64,000 nucleotides of DNA from Aquirhabdus parva (lineage in GTDB: Bacteria > Pseudomonadota > Gammaproteobacteria > Pseudomonadales > Moraxellaceae), in contig NZ_CP031222.1 in the NCBI RefSeq assembly GCF_003351745.1, positions 124,001 through 188,000 on the forward strand, written 5' to 3'. This document shows positions 18,433 to 27,123 of the stretch, piece after piece. The notes beneath the pieces are model-generated. The model had not been told where the DNA came from and did not search any database. It saw nothing but the letters and a program-made list of their open reading frames with translations. Every line of letters begins with the position of its first letter. The stretch's first letter is position 1. The position numbers and the translations under genes were made by a program.

Positions 18433-18503
18433 GAACGATCCTTATTTCTCTGATGTAGTAGGGTGCGCAAACATGCGTATCGCGACCCTAGGAGATCAGT
18501 GTA

Positions 18504-19346
18504 TTAAACAGCAACTGCCGCTTTAATTGCAGGGTGGTGTTCGTAATTGACTAACTCTAAATCTGCATATTCAAATGCAAAGAGATCTTTGATCTCCGGA
18601 TTGATTTTTAGGGTGGGCAGCGCCATAGGCTCACGGCTTAGCTGCAGTTTAGTCTGTTCAAAATGATTGCTGTACAAATGGCTATCGCCACCGGTCCAGA
18701 CAAACTCACCGACATCAAGATCCGTGACCTGCGCAATTAAATGGGTGAGCAATGCATAACTGGCAATGTTGAAGGGCACACCTAAGAAAATATCGGCACT
18801 GCGTTGATACAGCTGGCAGGAGAGTTTGCCATTGGCCACATAGAACTGGAACATGGTATGGCAAGGAGGCAAGGCCACTTGTCCCGCTTCAGCGGGATTC
18901 CATCCAGAGATAATCAGGCGACGCGAATCAGGATTGGTTTTGATTTCATTGACTAGCCAAGCGATCTGATCAAAACCATCTTTGGCATAGCTGCCATCGG
19001 GATTTTTTGTTGCGCCGAAGTTACGCCATTGATGACCATAAACTGGTCCTAAATCATCTTCATCTCGACCAAAACGCGCACATTGCTCAGCGGTCGCCCA
19101 TTCGTTCCAGATGGTTACGCCATTGTCCTTGAGGTACTGGACATTAGTGTCGCCTTTCAAGAACCAGAGCAGTTCAACAGCCACGGACTTAAAGTGCACG
19201 CGTTTGGTGGTCAGGATTGGAAAGCCTTTTTGCAGGTCAAAACGCATTTGATAGCCAAAAACAGAGCGCGTACCCGTGCCAGTACGGTCGGTTTTATCCA
19301 CACCATGCTCAAGCACATGGCGCATCAGATCAAGATAATTTTTCAT
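18504..19346 (-). CDS. thyA: thymidylate synthase
   Basis: Makes dTMP from dUMP with methylene-tetrahydrofolate. The catalytic Cys162 is in [12 protein letters not shown]. Other conserved blocks are [75 protein letters not shown] and the phosphate-binding region. The 280 residues include a short insertion around [17 protein letters not shown], typical of the longer ThyA form. It lies between lgt and folA, 25 bases after the lgt stop. Confidence 0.97.
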   Translation of the reverse strand: MKNYLDLMRHVLEHGVDKTDRTGTGTRSVFGYQMRFDLQKGFPILTTKRVHFKSVAVELLWFLKGDTNVQYLKDNGVTIWNEWATAEQCARFGRDEDDLGPVYGHQWRNFGATKNPDGSYAKDGFDQIAWLVNEIKTNPDSRRLIISGWNPAEAGQVALPPCHTMFQFYVANGKLSCQLYQRSADIFLGVPFNIASYALLTHLIAQVTDLDVGEFVWTGGDSHLYSNHFEQTKLQLSREPMALPTLKINPEIKDLFAFEYADLELVNYEHHPAIKAAVAV

Positions 19347-19371
19347 GCACGGTTCCTCTTGTTACGGGCTA

Positions 19372-20199
19372 TTACTGACTTTTTTGTTGGGTTGCACGCG
19401 GGCCCCAATCATACACATTACGGCGATAAGCATACCAGAATAGCCACACACCAATCACGATCATTGGCACGGTGAGTAGCTGTCCTTTGCTCATCCAGCC
19501 AAACCATAAGTGCTGATCAAAATCAGGCTGACGGAAGAATTCAATGCCAAAACGGGCAATGCCATAACCCAGCAAGAATAAGGCGGAAACCGCCATACGT
19601 GGACGAGGTTTCGACGAGAACCACCATAAGACGAGGAACAGTACTAAGCCTTCAAATGTCGCTTCATATAGCTGAGATGGATGGCGCAACACATCACCCC
19701 CAGTTGGGAATTTCATGGCCAGCGCATAGGTCTGGTCGACCACTGGGCGTCCCCAAAGCTCACCATTGATGAAATTGCCAAGACGGCCAAACATTAAGCC
19801 TGTGGGTACACAAGGGGCAATAAAATCAAGCGTTTGAAAGGCTGTTTTGCCGTATTTACGTGCAAATAAAACCATGGCGAGCATCACACCAATGAAGCCG
19901 CCATGAAAGCTCATGCCGCCTTCCCACACTCTAAATAGGGACAATGGATTGCTAAACAAGGTGTCTGCTTGATAAAACAGCATATAGCCTATACGGCCAC
20001 CCAGAATGACCCCAAGGGCACCATAGAAAACGAGATCGGAGACATGTTCGGCTGTCCAACCCCGCTCTGCTTCACGCGCACGCCACAGTGCCAGACCATA
20101 GGCACCAGCAAAGGCCAGTAAATACATGATCCCGTACCAATGAATCTTCAACGGACCGATGGCTAAAGCAATTGGATCAATTTGCGGGTAAGTCAGCAT
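19372..20199 (-). CDS. lgt: prolipoprotein diacylglyceryl transferase
   Basis: Integral inner-membrane enzyme that attaches diacylglycerol to the lipobox Cys of prolipoproteins. The Lgt signature GRLGNFINGE is at residues 138-147. HWYGIMYLLAF at the N-terminus, GGRIGYMLFY and the GGMSFHGGFIG loop are also family hallmarks. At least six membrane helices are visible. The length of 275 residues is normal. It heads the lgt-thyA-folA set and is divergent from the NRDE gene. Confidence 0.96.
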   Translation of the reverse strand: MLTYPQIDPIALAIGPLKIHWYGIMYLLAFAGAYGLALWRAREAERGWTAEHVSDLVFYGALGVILGGRIGYMLFYQADTLFSNPLSLFRVWEGGMSFHGGFIGVMLAMVLFARKYGKTAFQTLDFIAPCVPTGLMFGRLGNFINGELWGRPVVDQTYALAMKFPTGGDVLRHPSQLYEATFEGLVLFLVLWWFSSKPRPRMAVSALFLLGYGIARFGIEFFRQPDFDQHLWFGWMSKGQLLTVPMIVIGVWLFWYAYRRNVYDWGPRATQQKSQ

Positions 20200-20276
20200 T
20201 ATGAACGTCTCATTGTATCTGTTTCAAAGTTACGGCATTCTACCCCATTGTTGTGACGATTTTCTTGTGAGTCTCT

Positions 20277-21035
20277 ATGTGTATTGTTGCGTTAGCGTGG
20301 CAGGTTTTGCCAAATAAGCCGTTGGTCTTGATTGGAAATCGGGATGAATTCTATGCCAGAGACGCCTCACCTTTAAATCGATGGTCGGATCACGCCATAA
20401 TTGCCGGACAGGATCTACAGTCTGGTGGAACCTGGCTTGGCATATCACCCGCAGGTCGTTGGGCGGTGATCACCAATTATCGTGAAAAAAACAGCCTCCC
20501 AGAACATGTCGTCTCCCGAGGTAGTTTAATCACCGAGTATTTGAAATCTGATCAGCCCCCCCTTGCGTTCTTGGCATCGGTGGATCAGGCCGCTTATGCG
20601 GGCTTTAATCTGATTGTAGGAACGTTGACAGAAGCGGCGGTATTAGGGAATCGGGGTACGCCGCCGCAACCTTTAACACCGGGTATCCATGGGCTGAGTA
20701 ATGCGCTCTTAGATACGGTATGGCCGAAAACCGCGCGTTTACTGGAGGGCTTTAAATCTCTGGATTTGAGCAGTGATGATGATCTACTGGTGAGTCAGGG
20801 CCTTACTTTACTCAATGATCAGACCCCCGCACCTGATGAGCAGCTACCCCAGACTGGAGTCGGGCCGATGATGGAGAAAGTCCTCTCACCGATCCGTATC
20901 GAAAGCCCGATTTATGGGACTCGAGTTTCCAGCGTGCTGATCCTGAAAAGTGGCGGCTATACGTTTGTAGAGAAGACACTCAGACCCATTGAAGGCAACG
21001 TTGTACGTTTGCACGGTGCATGGGATCAGGTCTGA
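20277..21035 (+). CDS. NRDE family protein (TANGO2-like)
   Basis: Member of the NRDE/TANGO2 family, an Ntn-hydrolase-like fold. It starts MCIVALAWQ with Cys2 as the potential nucleophile, and has the name-giving NRDE motif at residues 21-24. Then come GGTWLGISPAGRWAVITNYRE, SRGSLI, GFNLIVG and HGLSNALLDTVWPK, all characteristic. The length of 252 residues is normal. In animals the family is linked to lipid/heme handling; the bacterial role is unproven. It is divergent from lgt. Confidence 0.88.
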   Translation: MCIVALAWQVLPNKPLVLIGNRDEFYARDASPLNRWSDHAIIAGQDLQSGGTWLGISPAGRWAVITNYREKNSLPEHVVSRGSLITEYLKSDQPPLAFLASVDQAAYAGFNLIVGTLTEAAVLGNRGTPPQPLTPGIHGLSNALLDTVWPKTARLLEGFKSLDLSSDDDLLVSQGLTLLNDQTPAPDEQLPQTGVGPMMEKVLSPIRIESPIYGTRVSSVLILKSGGYTFVEKTLRPIEGNVVRLHGAWDQV

Positions 21036-21039
21036 ACCT

Positions 21040-21660
21040 TCACATACTCGCTAGCATTACCTGTTTAAATTGCGCCATGGCGAGTCCGCGATGGCTAATT
21101 TTGTTTTTCTCCGCACGTTCAAGCTCTGCACTGGTCTTGCCGAGTTCAGGCAACCAGAACAAGGGATCATAGCCAAATCCCCCCGCACCGCGAACCTCAT
21201 CTAAAATTTCCCCTTGCCAGACTCCCTGACAAATCAGCGGTAAAGGGTCTTCAGCGTGGCGTACCAGTGCCAAAACACAGACAAACATCGCGGAGATAGG
21301 CAGTCCGTTACGCAGCGGTCTTAGCTTTTCAAGTAAGGTCTGATTGTTGAGTGCGTCATTGCCATGTTCACCGCCAAATCGTGCTGAATAAATGCCAGGG
21401 GCACCGCCCAAGAGAGGTACACACAGGCCAGAATCATCGGCAAGTGATGCAAAGCCAGATTGTTTGGCGGCATGACGCGCTTTGATCAATGCATTTTCAA
21501 TAAAACTCAAGCCATCTTCGATAGCATCCGCAATCCCGAGCTCACCTTGGGCAATAACCTGTATTGGGAGTGCGGCAGAGTCAAACAGCGTATTGAATTC
21601 TTTGATTTTTCCAGAATTATTGCTGGCAAGGACCAGTGTGTTTTGGGGTAAATGCAGCAT
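21040..21660 (-). CDS. rdgB: dITP/XTP pyrophosphatase, RdgB/HAM1 family
   Basis: House-cleaning enzyme hydrolysing dITP, ITP and XTP to monophosphates. Motifs are LVLASNNSGKIKEF at the N-terminus, the catalytic ADDSGLCVPLLGGAPGIYSARFGGE block, and EVRGAGGFGYDPLFWLPELGKTSAEL with SHRG. The start at 21660 (MLHLPQNT) gives 206 residues and the normal N-terminus. The frame extends 24 codons upstream without a ribosome binding site and overlaps the upstream terminator region. Its stop is 4 bases from the convergent NRDE gene. Confidence 0.93.
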   Translation of the reverse strand: MLHLPQNTLVLASNNSGKIKEFNTLFDSAALPIQVIAQGELGIADAIEDGLSFIENALIKARHAAKQSGFASLADDSGLCVPLLGGAPGIYSARFGGEHGNDALNNQTLLEKLRPLRNGLPISAMFVCVLALVRHAEDPLPLICQGVWQGEILDEVRGAGGFGYDPLFWLPELGKTSAELERAEKNKISHRGLAMAQFKQVMLASM

Positions 21661-21740
21661 ATGACGTGCTTCTAAAGTGGTTATAACCATCATGATAGCA
21701 AAATAGACGGGAGAGCTTGAAGCACAGCGCATGGCACCAT

Positions 21741-21767
21741 AAAAAAAGCCCGATGGAATCGGGCTTA
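21741..21767 (-). terminator. rho-independent terminator after the Sel1 gene
   Basis: AAGCCCGAT and ATCGGGCTT form a 9-bp stem with a GGA loop. On the minus strand it is followed by a run of seven T. It ends the metX-metW-Sel1 transcript before rdgB. Confidence 0.85.
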
Positions 21768-21787
21768 TAAAACAGTGTAATCAACAA

Positions 21788-22408
21788 TTATTTATTGCTG
21801 CTGTTTCCAGTGCTATTGGCATCGTCGGTTTGAATCCAGCGATCAGCACGGTTTTTGGCGTCTTGAATATCTTGTGGTGACAAGTTTGCCGCCAATGTCC
21901 GGATTTTGCCTTGTGCTTTGTCTTTGATACGCGCATCAAGCATGCCATCGCGTGCGGACAAATCGTACCATTGGTAAGCATCAGCCAGATTCTGGTCACG
22001 TTCTTCAATCAAAGCCAAGTTATAGCTGGCGCGGTTATCGCCTTGTTTGGCAGCTTTACCAAACCAGACTTTGGCTTGATCGATGTTTTGCGCTACGCCT
22101 TTGCCTTGCGCATACATTTGACCGATATTCAATTGTGCAGGAGCTGCACCTTGATCTGCGGCCTTCTTGTACCATGCAAACGCTTGTTGCATATCTTGTG
22201 GAACGCCTTGACCTAACTTATAACGGGTCGCGAGGAAAAACTGCGCGCGCACATCGCCAGCTTGTGCAGCCGCTTGAAGATCAGTCAGTGACATGGTGGC
22301 AAAGCTAGGCTTTGGTACTTCGGGTGTTAATGACGTCAAGTCGGCCCAAGCAGGAATGCTTGCAGTCAAACCTAAGGACAGTGCTAGGGCGGTCAGTGTG
22401 TGCTTCAT
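21788..22408 (-). CDS. exported Sel1-repeat (SLR/TPR-like) protein
   Basis: 206 residues with a cleavable signal peptide ([22 protein letters not shown]). At least three Sel1-type helical repeats follow, recognisable by AAQAGDVRAQFFLATRYKLGQGVPQDMQQAFAW, AADQGAAPAQLNIGQMYAQGKGVAQNIDQA and a third degenerate copy. A charged Asn/Ser-rich tail ends the protein. Sel1 repeats mediate protein interaction; the partner is unknown. Its start overlaps the metW stop in an ATGA, so it is translationally coupled to the methionine genes. This placement is more curious than explanatory. Confidence 0.85.
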   Translation of the reverse strand: MKHTLTALALSLGLTASIPAWADLTSLTPEVPKPSFATMSLTDLQAAAQAGDVRAQFFLATRYKLGQGVPQDMQQAFAWYKKAADQGAAPAQLNIGQMYAQGKGVAQNIDQAKVWFGKAAKQGDNRASYNLALIEERDQNLADAYQWYDLSARDGMLDARIKDKAQGKIRTLAANLSPQDIQDAKNRADRWIQTDDANSTGNSSNK

Positions 22409-22998
22409 GATCGGCTCACTCTATATATCGCAATTTCACCAAAAAAGTTGGGAAAGTGCTTCATGAAAAAATTACCTTGCTGATCGCCGTCGACAGCAAG
22501 TCGATTGATGATTTTAATGCCATTTGCTTGGCAAAGGGCTTCAAAATCACGAAATGTACACAAATGGATGTTCGGGGTATTGTACCACATGTAAGGTAAA
22601 GCCTCTGAAACCGGCATTTTTCCTCGAAATCCAAGATAACTACGCGTCTTCCAGTGAGCGAAGTTAGGAAAGGTGATGATGGCTTCCCGACCGACTCGCA
22701 CCATATCCAGTAAAATTTGATCTGGTGCTTTAACTGCTTGCAAAGCTTGTGCCATAACAACAGCATCAAAGCTTTGATCGGCAAAACGCCCTAAGCCGTC
22801 ATTTAAATCCTGCTCAATGATATTCAGTCCTCTACCGATGGCTGAGGTGATTTTATCTTCATCAATTTCAAGACCATAACAGTCTATATCGAGACGTTTT
22901 GCCATATGAGCCAGCAGCTCACCATCGCCACAACCGAGGTCGAGGACGCGTGATCCCGGTTTAATCCATCGTTCAGCGAGTTGTTGATCGAGTCTCAT
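22405..22998 (-). CDS. metW: methionine biosynthesis protein MetW
   Basis: Class I methyltransferase-like protein of 197 residues, with [12 protein letters not shown] (about residues 18-29) as the SAM-binding loop. [29 protein letters not shown] and [13 protein letters not shown] are typical MetW blocks. MetW is needed for efficient MetX activity in many proteobacteria and is nearly always its partner gene. The start overlaps the metX stop (ATGA) and its own stop overlaps the Sel1 gene start. Confidence 0.94.
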   Translation of the reverse strand: MRLDQQLAERWIKPGSRVLDLGCGDGELLAHMAKRLDIDCYGLEIDEDKITSAIGRGLNIIEQDLNDGLGRFADQSFDAVVMAQALQAVKAPDQILLDMVRVGREAIITFPNFAHWKTRSYLGFRGKMPVSEALPYMWYNTPNIHLCTFRDFEALCQANGIKIINRLAVDGDQQGNFFMKHFPNFFGEIAIYRVSRS

Positions 22999-24305
22999 CG
23001 TGCGGCTCCTGCAACAGTCGCTGTTTGATTTTGGTCAATTGTGCCTAATTCTGGTGCATTTTTAGTCACATTCTGCCCTAAATTATGACCTGAAGGTTGA
23101 CCGAGAAAGCCGCGCAGTGTGTTGACGTAGCGCGGGATTGGGAACAAAAAGGAGTCGTGACCCTGTGGGGCATCCACATCAATATAACTGACGGGTTGAC
23201 GGTTGGTAATCAAGGCATCGACGATTTCTTGCGAGCGACTTGGCGCAAAGCGCCAATCAGTCGTAAAGGAGACGATTAAAAAGCGACAAGTTGCCGGTGC
23301 TAATGCCTGATTCAGCTTGCTGTCATGATCACGGGCCGGGTCAAAATAATCCAAAGCCTTGGTCATGATCAAGTAGGTATTCGCGTCGAAGTTACGGCTG
23401 AACTGCTCACCTTGATAGCGCAAATAGCTTTCGACCTGAAACTCAACATCATAGCCATAGAGAAAGTTGCCAGATTTCAGGTCACGGCCAAATTTTTCTT
23501 TCATGGCTTCTTCGGACAAATAGGTGATATGACCCACCATCCGCGCCAGAATTAGCCCACGTTTCGGGAACGTCTGTTGTTCGAGATAGCGTCCCGCATG
23601 AAAATCAGGATCAGACAGAATCGACTGGCGAGCAACTTCGTTAAAAGCGATATTCTGCGCGGAAAGTTTTGGCGTACTGGCGATAATCGCACAGTTTTTC
23701 AGGCGCTGTGGATAGTCTACGGCCCATTGTAATGCTTGCATGCCACCCAGTGAGCCACCCACTACGGCATGCCAGATACCAATACCCAAACGATCAGCTA
23801 GACGGGCTTGGACATTAACCCAATCGCGCACGGTGACCAATGGGAAGTCAGGCCCATAGGGCTTGTTATCATTTTCAGGATTAGGGGATGTTGGGCCCGT
23901 CGAGCCATTGCAGCCGCCAATATTATTGAGGGCAACCACAAAGAATAGATTGGTATCAATAGCTTTATTGGGGCCGATACAGCTGTCCCACCAGCCGGCT
24001 TTCGTCTCACCTGCATAGTATCCAGCCGCATGATGATGACCAGAGAGGGCATGACAGATCAAAATAGCATTAGATGCATCGGCATTGAGCGTGCCATACG
24101 TTTCGATCATCAAGTCGAATCGTGGCAGGATACGACCCGTCTCCAAGATCAAAGGATCTTCAAAGGATTCCAAACGCGGTGCGACGATTCCCACAGAATC
24201 CGCAGCCATCGCAGGGCTCTGTTCGCTACCGCGATGCAGGGTTTCAGAAGGTGCGTGAGCAGCTTGTTGAGGATCAGTTTGGCTTAGATCAGTTGAGGAG
24301 ACCAC
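22995..24305 (-). CDS. metX: homoserine O-acyltransferase MetX
   Basis: Alpha/beta hydrolase that acylates homoserine in the first committed step of methionine synthesis. The nucleophile is Ser185 in [24 protein letters not shown], and the late Asp and His ([13 protein letters not shown]), complete the triad region. The likely start is a GTG at 24305, with GGAAAG seven bases upstream. This adds about 35 polar residues before the usual N-terminus ([11 protein letters not shown]). Acetyl versus succinyl donor cannot be assigned here. Coupled to metW; no SAM riboswitch was seen upstream. Confidence 0.93.
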   Translation of the reverse strand: MVSSTDLSQTDPQQAAHAPSETLHRGSEQSPAMAADSVGIVAPRLESFEDPLILETGRILPRFDLMIETYGTLNADASNAILICHALSGHHHAAGYYAGETKAGWWDSCIGPNKAIDTNLFFVVALNNIGGCNGSTGPTSPNPENDNKPYGPDFPLVTVRDWVNVQARLADRLGIGIWHAVVGGSLGGMQALQWAVDYPQRLKNCAIIASTPKLSAQNIAFNEVARQSILSDPDFHAGRYLEQQTFPKRGLILARMVGHITYLSEEAMKEKFGRDLKSGNFLYGYDVEFQVESYLRYQGEQFSRNFDANTYLIMTKALDYFDPARDHDSKLNQALAPATCRFLIVSFTTDWRFAPSRSQEIVDALITNRQPVSYIDVDAPQGHDSFLFPIPRYVNTLRGFLGQPSGHNLGQNVTKNAPELGTIDQNQTATVAGAAR

Positions 24306-24428
24306 GTTATACTTTCCAGCTTATATCTAGCCAGCAAGTGTAAGGTTCGATGCCATCTCGATCAATAGCTTGAGCGGTTTTAGATGCTAACTCCATCACG
24401 TTACTTTGGATTGTGACTCCAGATTTTC

Positions 24429-25244
24429 TTAGCGATGTTCCATCAGAGGCATCGCGGTGCGTCTGGAGGCTTGCACCTCTGCATCATAATCGGCACTGAT
24501 GGTGGTGGGGATCTCATCCGCGCTTGAGGCTAAAACTTCTCCCCAACTATTTACGATCGTGCTGTGTCCCCACGTTTGCCGAGAACCATGCCAGCCACCT
24601 TGTCCCGCACCAATGATATGACATTGACTGTCTATGGCACGTGCCCGTAAGAGCAGCTCCCAGTGCGCTTGACCCGTCAGATGTGTAAAGGCGGAGGGTG
24701 CAGTCAGAATTTCTGCACCTTCTTGACGTAATGCGATGGATAATTCTGGAAAGCGTAAGTCGTAGCAAATCATCAGACCCAGTCTGCCGAATGGCGTACT
24801 GGCGGAAATGATTTGATTGCCCGGCTCAAAAGTCGCAGATTCTTGATATAGGCCGATGCCATCGGCAACTTTAACGTCAAATAAATGGATTTTGTCATAA
24901 CGAGCAACCACTTGACCGCTTGGATCAATCAGGAGGCAGGTCGAACGCACTCGTCCATCTTGAATGACTTGGCCATCGGGGCGATAAGCGCAGGGGATCG
25001 ATCCTGCAACAATCCAAAGATTGAGTTGCTCAGCCCAGCGTTTCAGGGATGTCGCAATTTCATCAAAGCGTTCGGCTGTGATGCGTTGTTGACCAGGTGC
25101 AAAACAAGCAAAATTCTCCGGCAAAACCGCCAGCACACTGCCCTGATGCGCAGCCTGTTTCAAAAGCTCATACGCTTGCGTCAAATTTTCCTCAATCTGA
25201 TCTTGCGAGTTCATTTGGATGGCGGTAAAGCGAGTAGACGTCAT
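24429..25244 (-). CDS. carbon-nitrogen hydrolase, Nit1-like (probable deaminated glutathione amidase)
   Basis: Nitrilase-superfamily amidase of 271 residues with the full Glu-Lys-Cys triad: Glu43 (LPENF), Lys118 (YDKIHLFD) and Cys160 (MICYDLRFPEL). The DKIHLFD and CYDLRFPEL signatures are those of the Nit1/YbeM branch, whose known activity is hydrolysis of deaminated glutathione, a metabolite repair reaction. It is upstream of metX in the same direction, separated by 123 bases that contain no reading frame. Confidence 0.88.
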   Translation of the reverse strand: MTSTRFTAIQMNSQDQIEENLTQAYELLKQAAHQGSVLAVLPENFACFAPGQQRITAERFDEIATSLKRWAEQLNLWIVAGSIPCAYRPDGQVIQDGRVRSTCLLIDPSGQVVARYDKIHLFDVKVADGIGLYQESATFEPGNQIISASTPFGRLGLMICYDLRFPELSIALRQEGAEILTAPSAFTHLTGQAHWELLLRARAIDSQCHIIGAGQGGWHGSRQTWGHSTIVNSWGEVLASSADEIPTTISADYDAEVQASRRTAMPLMEHR

Positions 25245-25402
25245 GGACGGACTCTTTGGCTATGTTATGAGATCATCAGAGAAAAACGAGTCAGGAGATA
25301 CACTACACATTTGGTAATGTATCGTCTCGTTATTTCAATATAGGAGCAAGCTGGGACAAGCGTCAAGTTGAATTATGATGGTTTTTTATTTGAGATGAAT
25401 GA

Positions 25403-25936
25403 TCAGTGATGTTGCTGGGAGCAGGAGAAGTTTTGCGAGGCTTGCTGTTGCTGGCGGTGTTCATTTTCTAGCTGGTTGACTAGCGGTTGAAACATGGCTT
25501 TATTATTATCGTTAAGATTCATCAGGGCTTGGTGTGCTTCAAGCACGGTTTCCAGCATGGCATGTGCTTCGGGCTTTTCTTCAGGCAGTGTATACGTACA
25601 CTGCGATGCCGTTTTGCAATTCATCATCACAAAAACTTGACCTAGACCCATACTATTGGTCAGGGTAGTGATGTCTGGATTGGTCGATAACATAATGGGT
25701 TGGATATCACGTTGCGTACGCAAGTGCAGACCTAGCTTGGCGAGGACGCCCAGCGTAGTGCTATCGACAAAAGTTGTGTCAGTCAGATCCACAAGTGCAC
25801 CAGTGAGTGCTGGATCTTGTGTGATTTTGTCTAATAAGTGATCTAGACTGCTGCAGGTCATTGCGCGGATCTCGCCGACCAGTTTGAACACATGCGTTCC
25901 TTGTAGGACTGCATACTCAATACGACCAGTTGACAT
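25403..25936 (-). CDS. STAS-domain anti-anti-sigma factor-like protein
   Basis: 177 residues: an N-terminal STAS domain (about 1-105) and a polar C-terminal tail ending in a Gln/His-rich stretch. The phosphoacceptor motif VDLTDTTFVDSTTLGVLAKLG contains Asp58-Ser59 as in SpoIIAA/RsbV. The start at 25936 (MSTGRIEYAVLQG) is used; the upstream in-frame extension would add a hydrophobic segment foreign to the family. A PP2C phosphatase gene lies upstream in the same direction. The pair resembles GigB/GigA of Acinetobacter baumannii, a stress-response switch (family knowledge). The cognate kinase and target are not in this window. Confidence 0.82.
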   Translation of the reverse strand: MSTGRIEYAVLQGTHVFKLVGEIRAMTCSSLDHLLDKITQDPALTGALVDLTDTTFVDSTTLGVLAKLGLHLRTQRDIQPIMLSTNPDITTLTNSMGLGQVFVMMNCKTASQCTYTLPEEKPEAHAMLETVLEAHQALMNLNDNNKAMFQPLVNQLENEHRQQQQASQNFSCSQQHH

Positions 25937-26145
25937 ATAAATGCAAACACTCACATTCGGAGTCACAATTATCGCACAAAAAAATGCCAAACAACAAGTT
26001 TCAGAGAAAAAAACATCTTGATTGTGGAGGCTAGTTTGTTACTAGACATGTTGTCTGTGGGCTTGATCTCTAAAGCTTAGAGAGCAGTTTTTAATGAAAG
26101 ATGTTTAAAATGAAAGCTATGTCACGGAAATTGTGAACCCGTTAG

Positions 26146-27114
26146 CTAAATGCGGCTAAGAGACAGGATGGTGAGATCATCCGTTAGATGATCAGGTGGG
26201 TCAAAACGGCGGCTTGAAAGTGTCTCAATCAGTTGGGTGAGCTGTTCACTGGTCCCACCTGTAAAAATTTCTATGGCGCCATCGGAGCAAAATAACAACT
26301 GAGATTTCGGCTCAAGCGAGGTGGTTTGCGTTGTGAGCGTCAAATCGGTGACGAGACCTAAAGGGAAGCTACTACTATTGAGTATTTCGGTCGTGCGATC
26401 GGGATGGATCAAGATCGGTGGCGGGTAGTGCCCAGCGCTGCACCACTCCAAATGATGCGTCACGGGATTGAGTAAACCGCATAATACGGTAATGTGTTTG
26501 CCTGCATTCTGAGTCACCAGTAGGCGATTCATACGGCTGAGCAAGGCTTGAGGTGAGTGTTCTGAACCATGAAATGCAGCGAGCCAACCGGTTAATAAGC
26601 TACTTGCTGCGCCATGACCTGCCACATCGGCCAGATAAAACAATAATCGATTGTCTGGAGTCATCCAATAGTCCAGCCAATCACCCGATAGTGCACTGGC
26701 GGGCTGGTAGATGTGTTCAATTTGATAGTTTGGAATATCGAGTGGTCGGGGAATCAATCGTTTTTGCAGTCGAGCGGCGGCAGGTAGATCGCGACTATCG
26801 CTTTGATGCTGATGCTGCATCTTAAGCTGTTGGATAATGGGCGCAAGCGAATCAGGGAGTTGATCGCGGATCCAGCCCGCCCAAGCACCGCGTTGCCATG
26901 CATTGACGAGTTCATAACCTTGATGATTGTGCGCCAGAACGATGGTGGGCTGAGGCCAGCGGTGCGCCAGATAAATACTGACATCGGCAATGACGAGGTG
27001 CTCGGCAGGAATACTGAGCAGATCGTCCACCGAGATGCTGATGATGTCAGGCACATCTGCCCGTAGACGCACATGGCTGTCATCTACGGGCGAATCAATG
27101 AGATAAACCGACAA
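26146..27114 (-). CDS. SpoIIE/RsbU-type PP2C serine phosphatase with a reduced receiver-like N-terminus
   Basis: 322 residues. The C-terminal PP2C domain (about 125-322) has the metal-binding motifs SGDW (Asp145), LADVAGHGAAS (Asp163), FCSDGAIE (Asp278) and DDLTIL (312-313). It likely dephosphorylates the STAS protein encoded downstream. The N-terminal ~100 residues look like a shortened response-regulator receiver: MSVYLIDS as strand 1, VIADVSIY with Asp44 as a possible phospho-site, and PTIVLA with Thr57. The usual acidic pair and Lys are not obvious. A. baumannii GigA is the closest functional analogue known to me. It begins 10 bases after the mlaA stop, so it is probably co-transcribed with mlaA. 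Confidence 0.85.
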   Translation of the reverse strand: MSVYLIDSPVDDSHVRLRADVPDIISISVDDLLSIPAEHLVIADVSIYLAHRWPQPTIVLAHNHQGYELVNAWQRGAWAGWIRDQLPDSLAPIIQQLKMQHQHQSDSRDLPAAARLQKRLIPRPLDIPNYQIEHIYQPASALSGDWLDYWMTPDNRLLFYLADVAGHGAASSLLTGWLAAFHGSEHSPQALLSRMNRLLVTQNAGKHITVLCGLLNPVTHHLEWCSAGHYPPPILIHPDRTTEILNSSSFPLGLVTDLTLTTQTTSLEPKSQLLFCSDGAIEIFTGGTSEQLTQLIETLSSRRFDPPDHLTDDLTILSLSRI

Positions 27115-27123
27115 GACAGTTAA

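Noticed and set aside
24306-24428. SAM riboswitch before metX
   Set aside because: The 123-base gap shows no conserved SAM-aptamer core or terminator-like stem.
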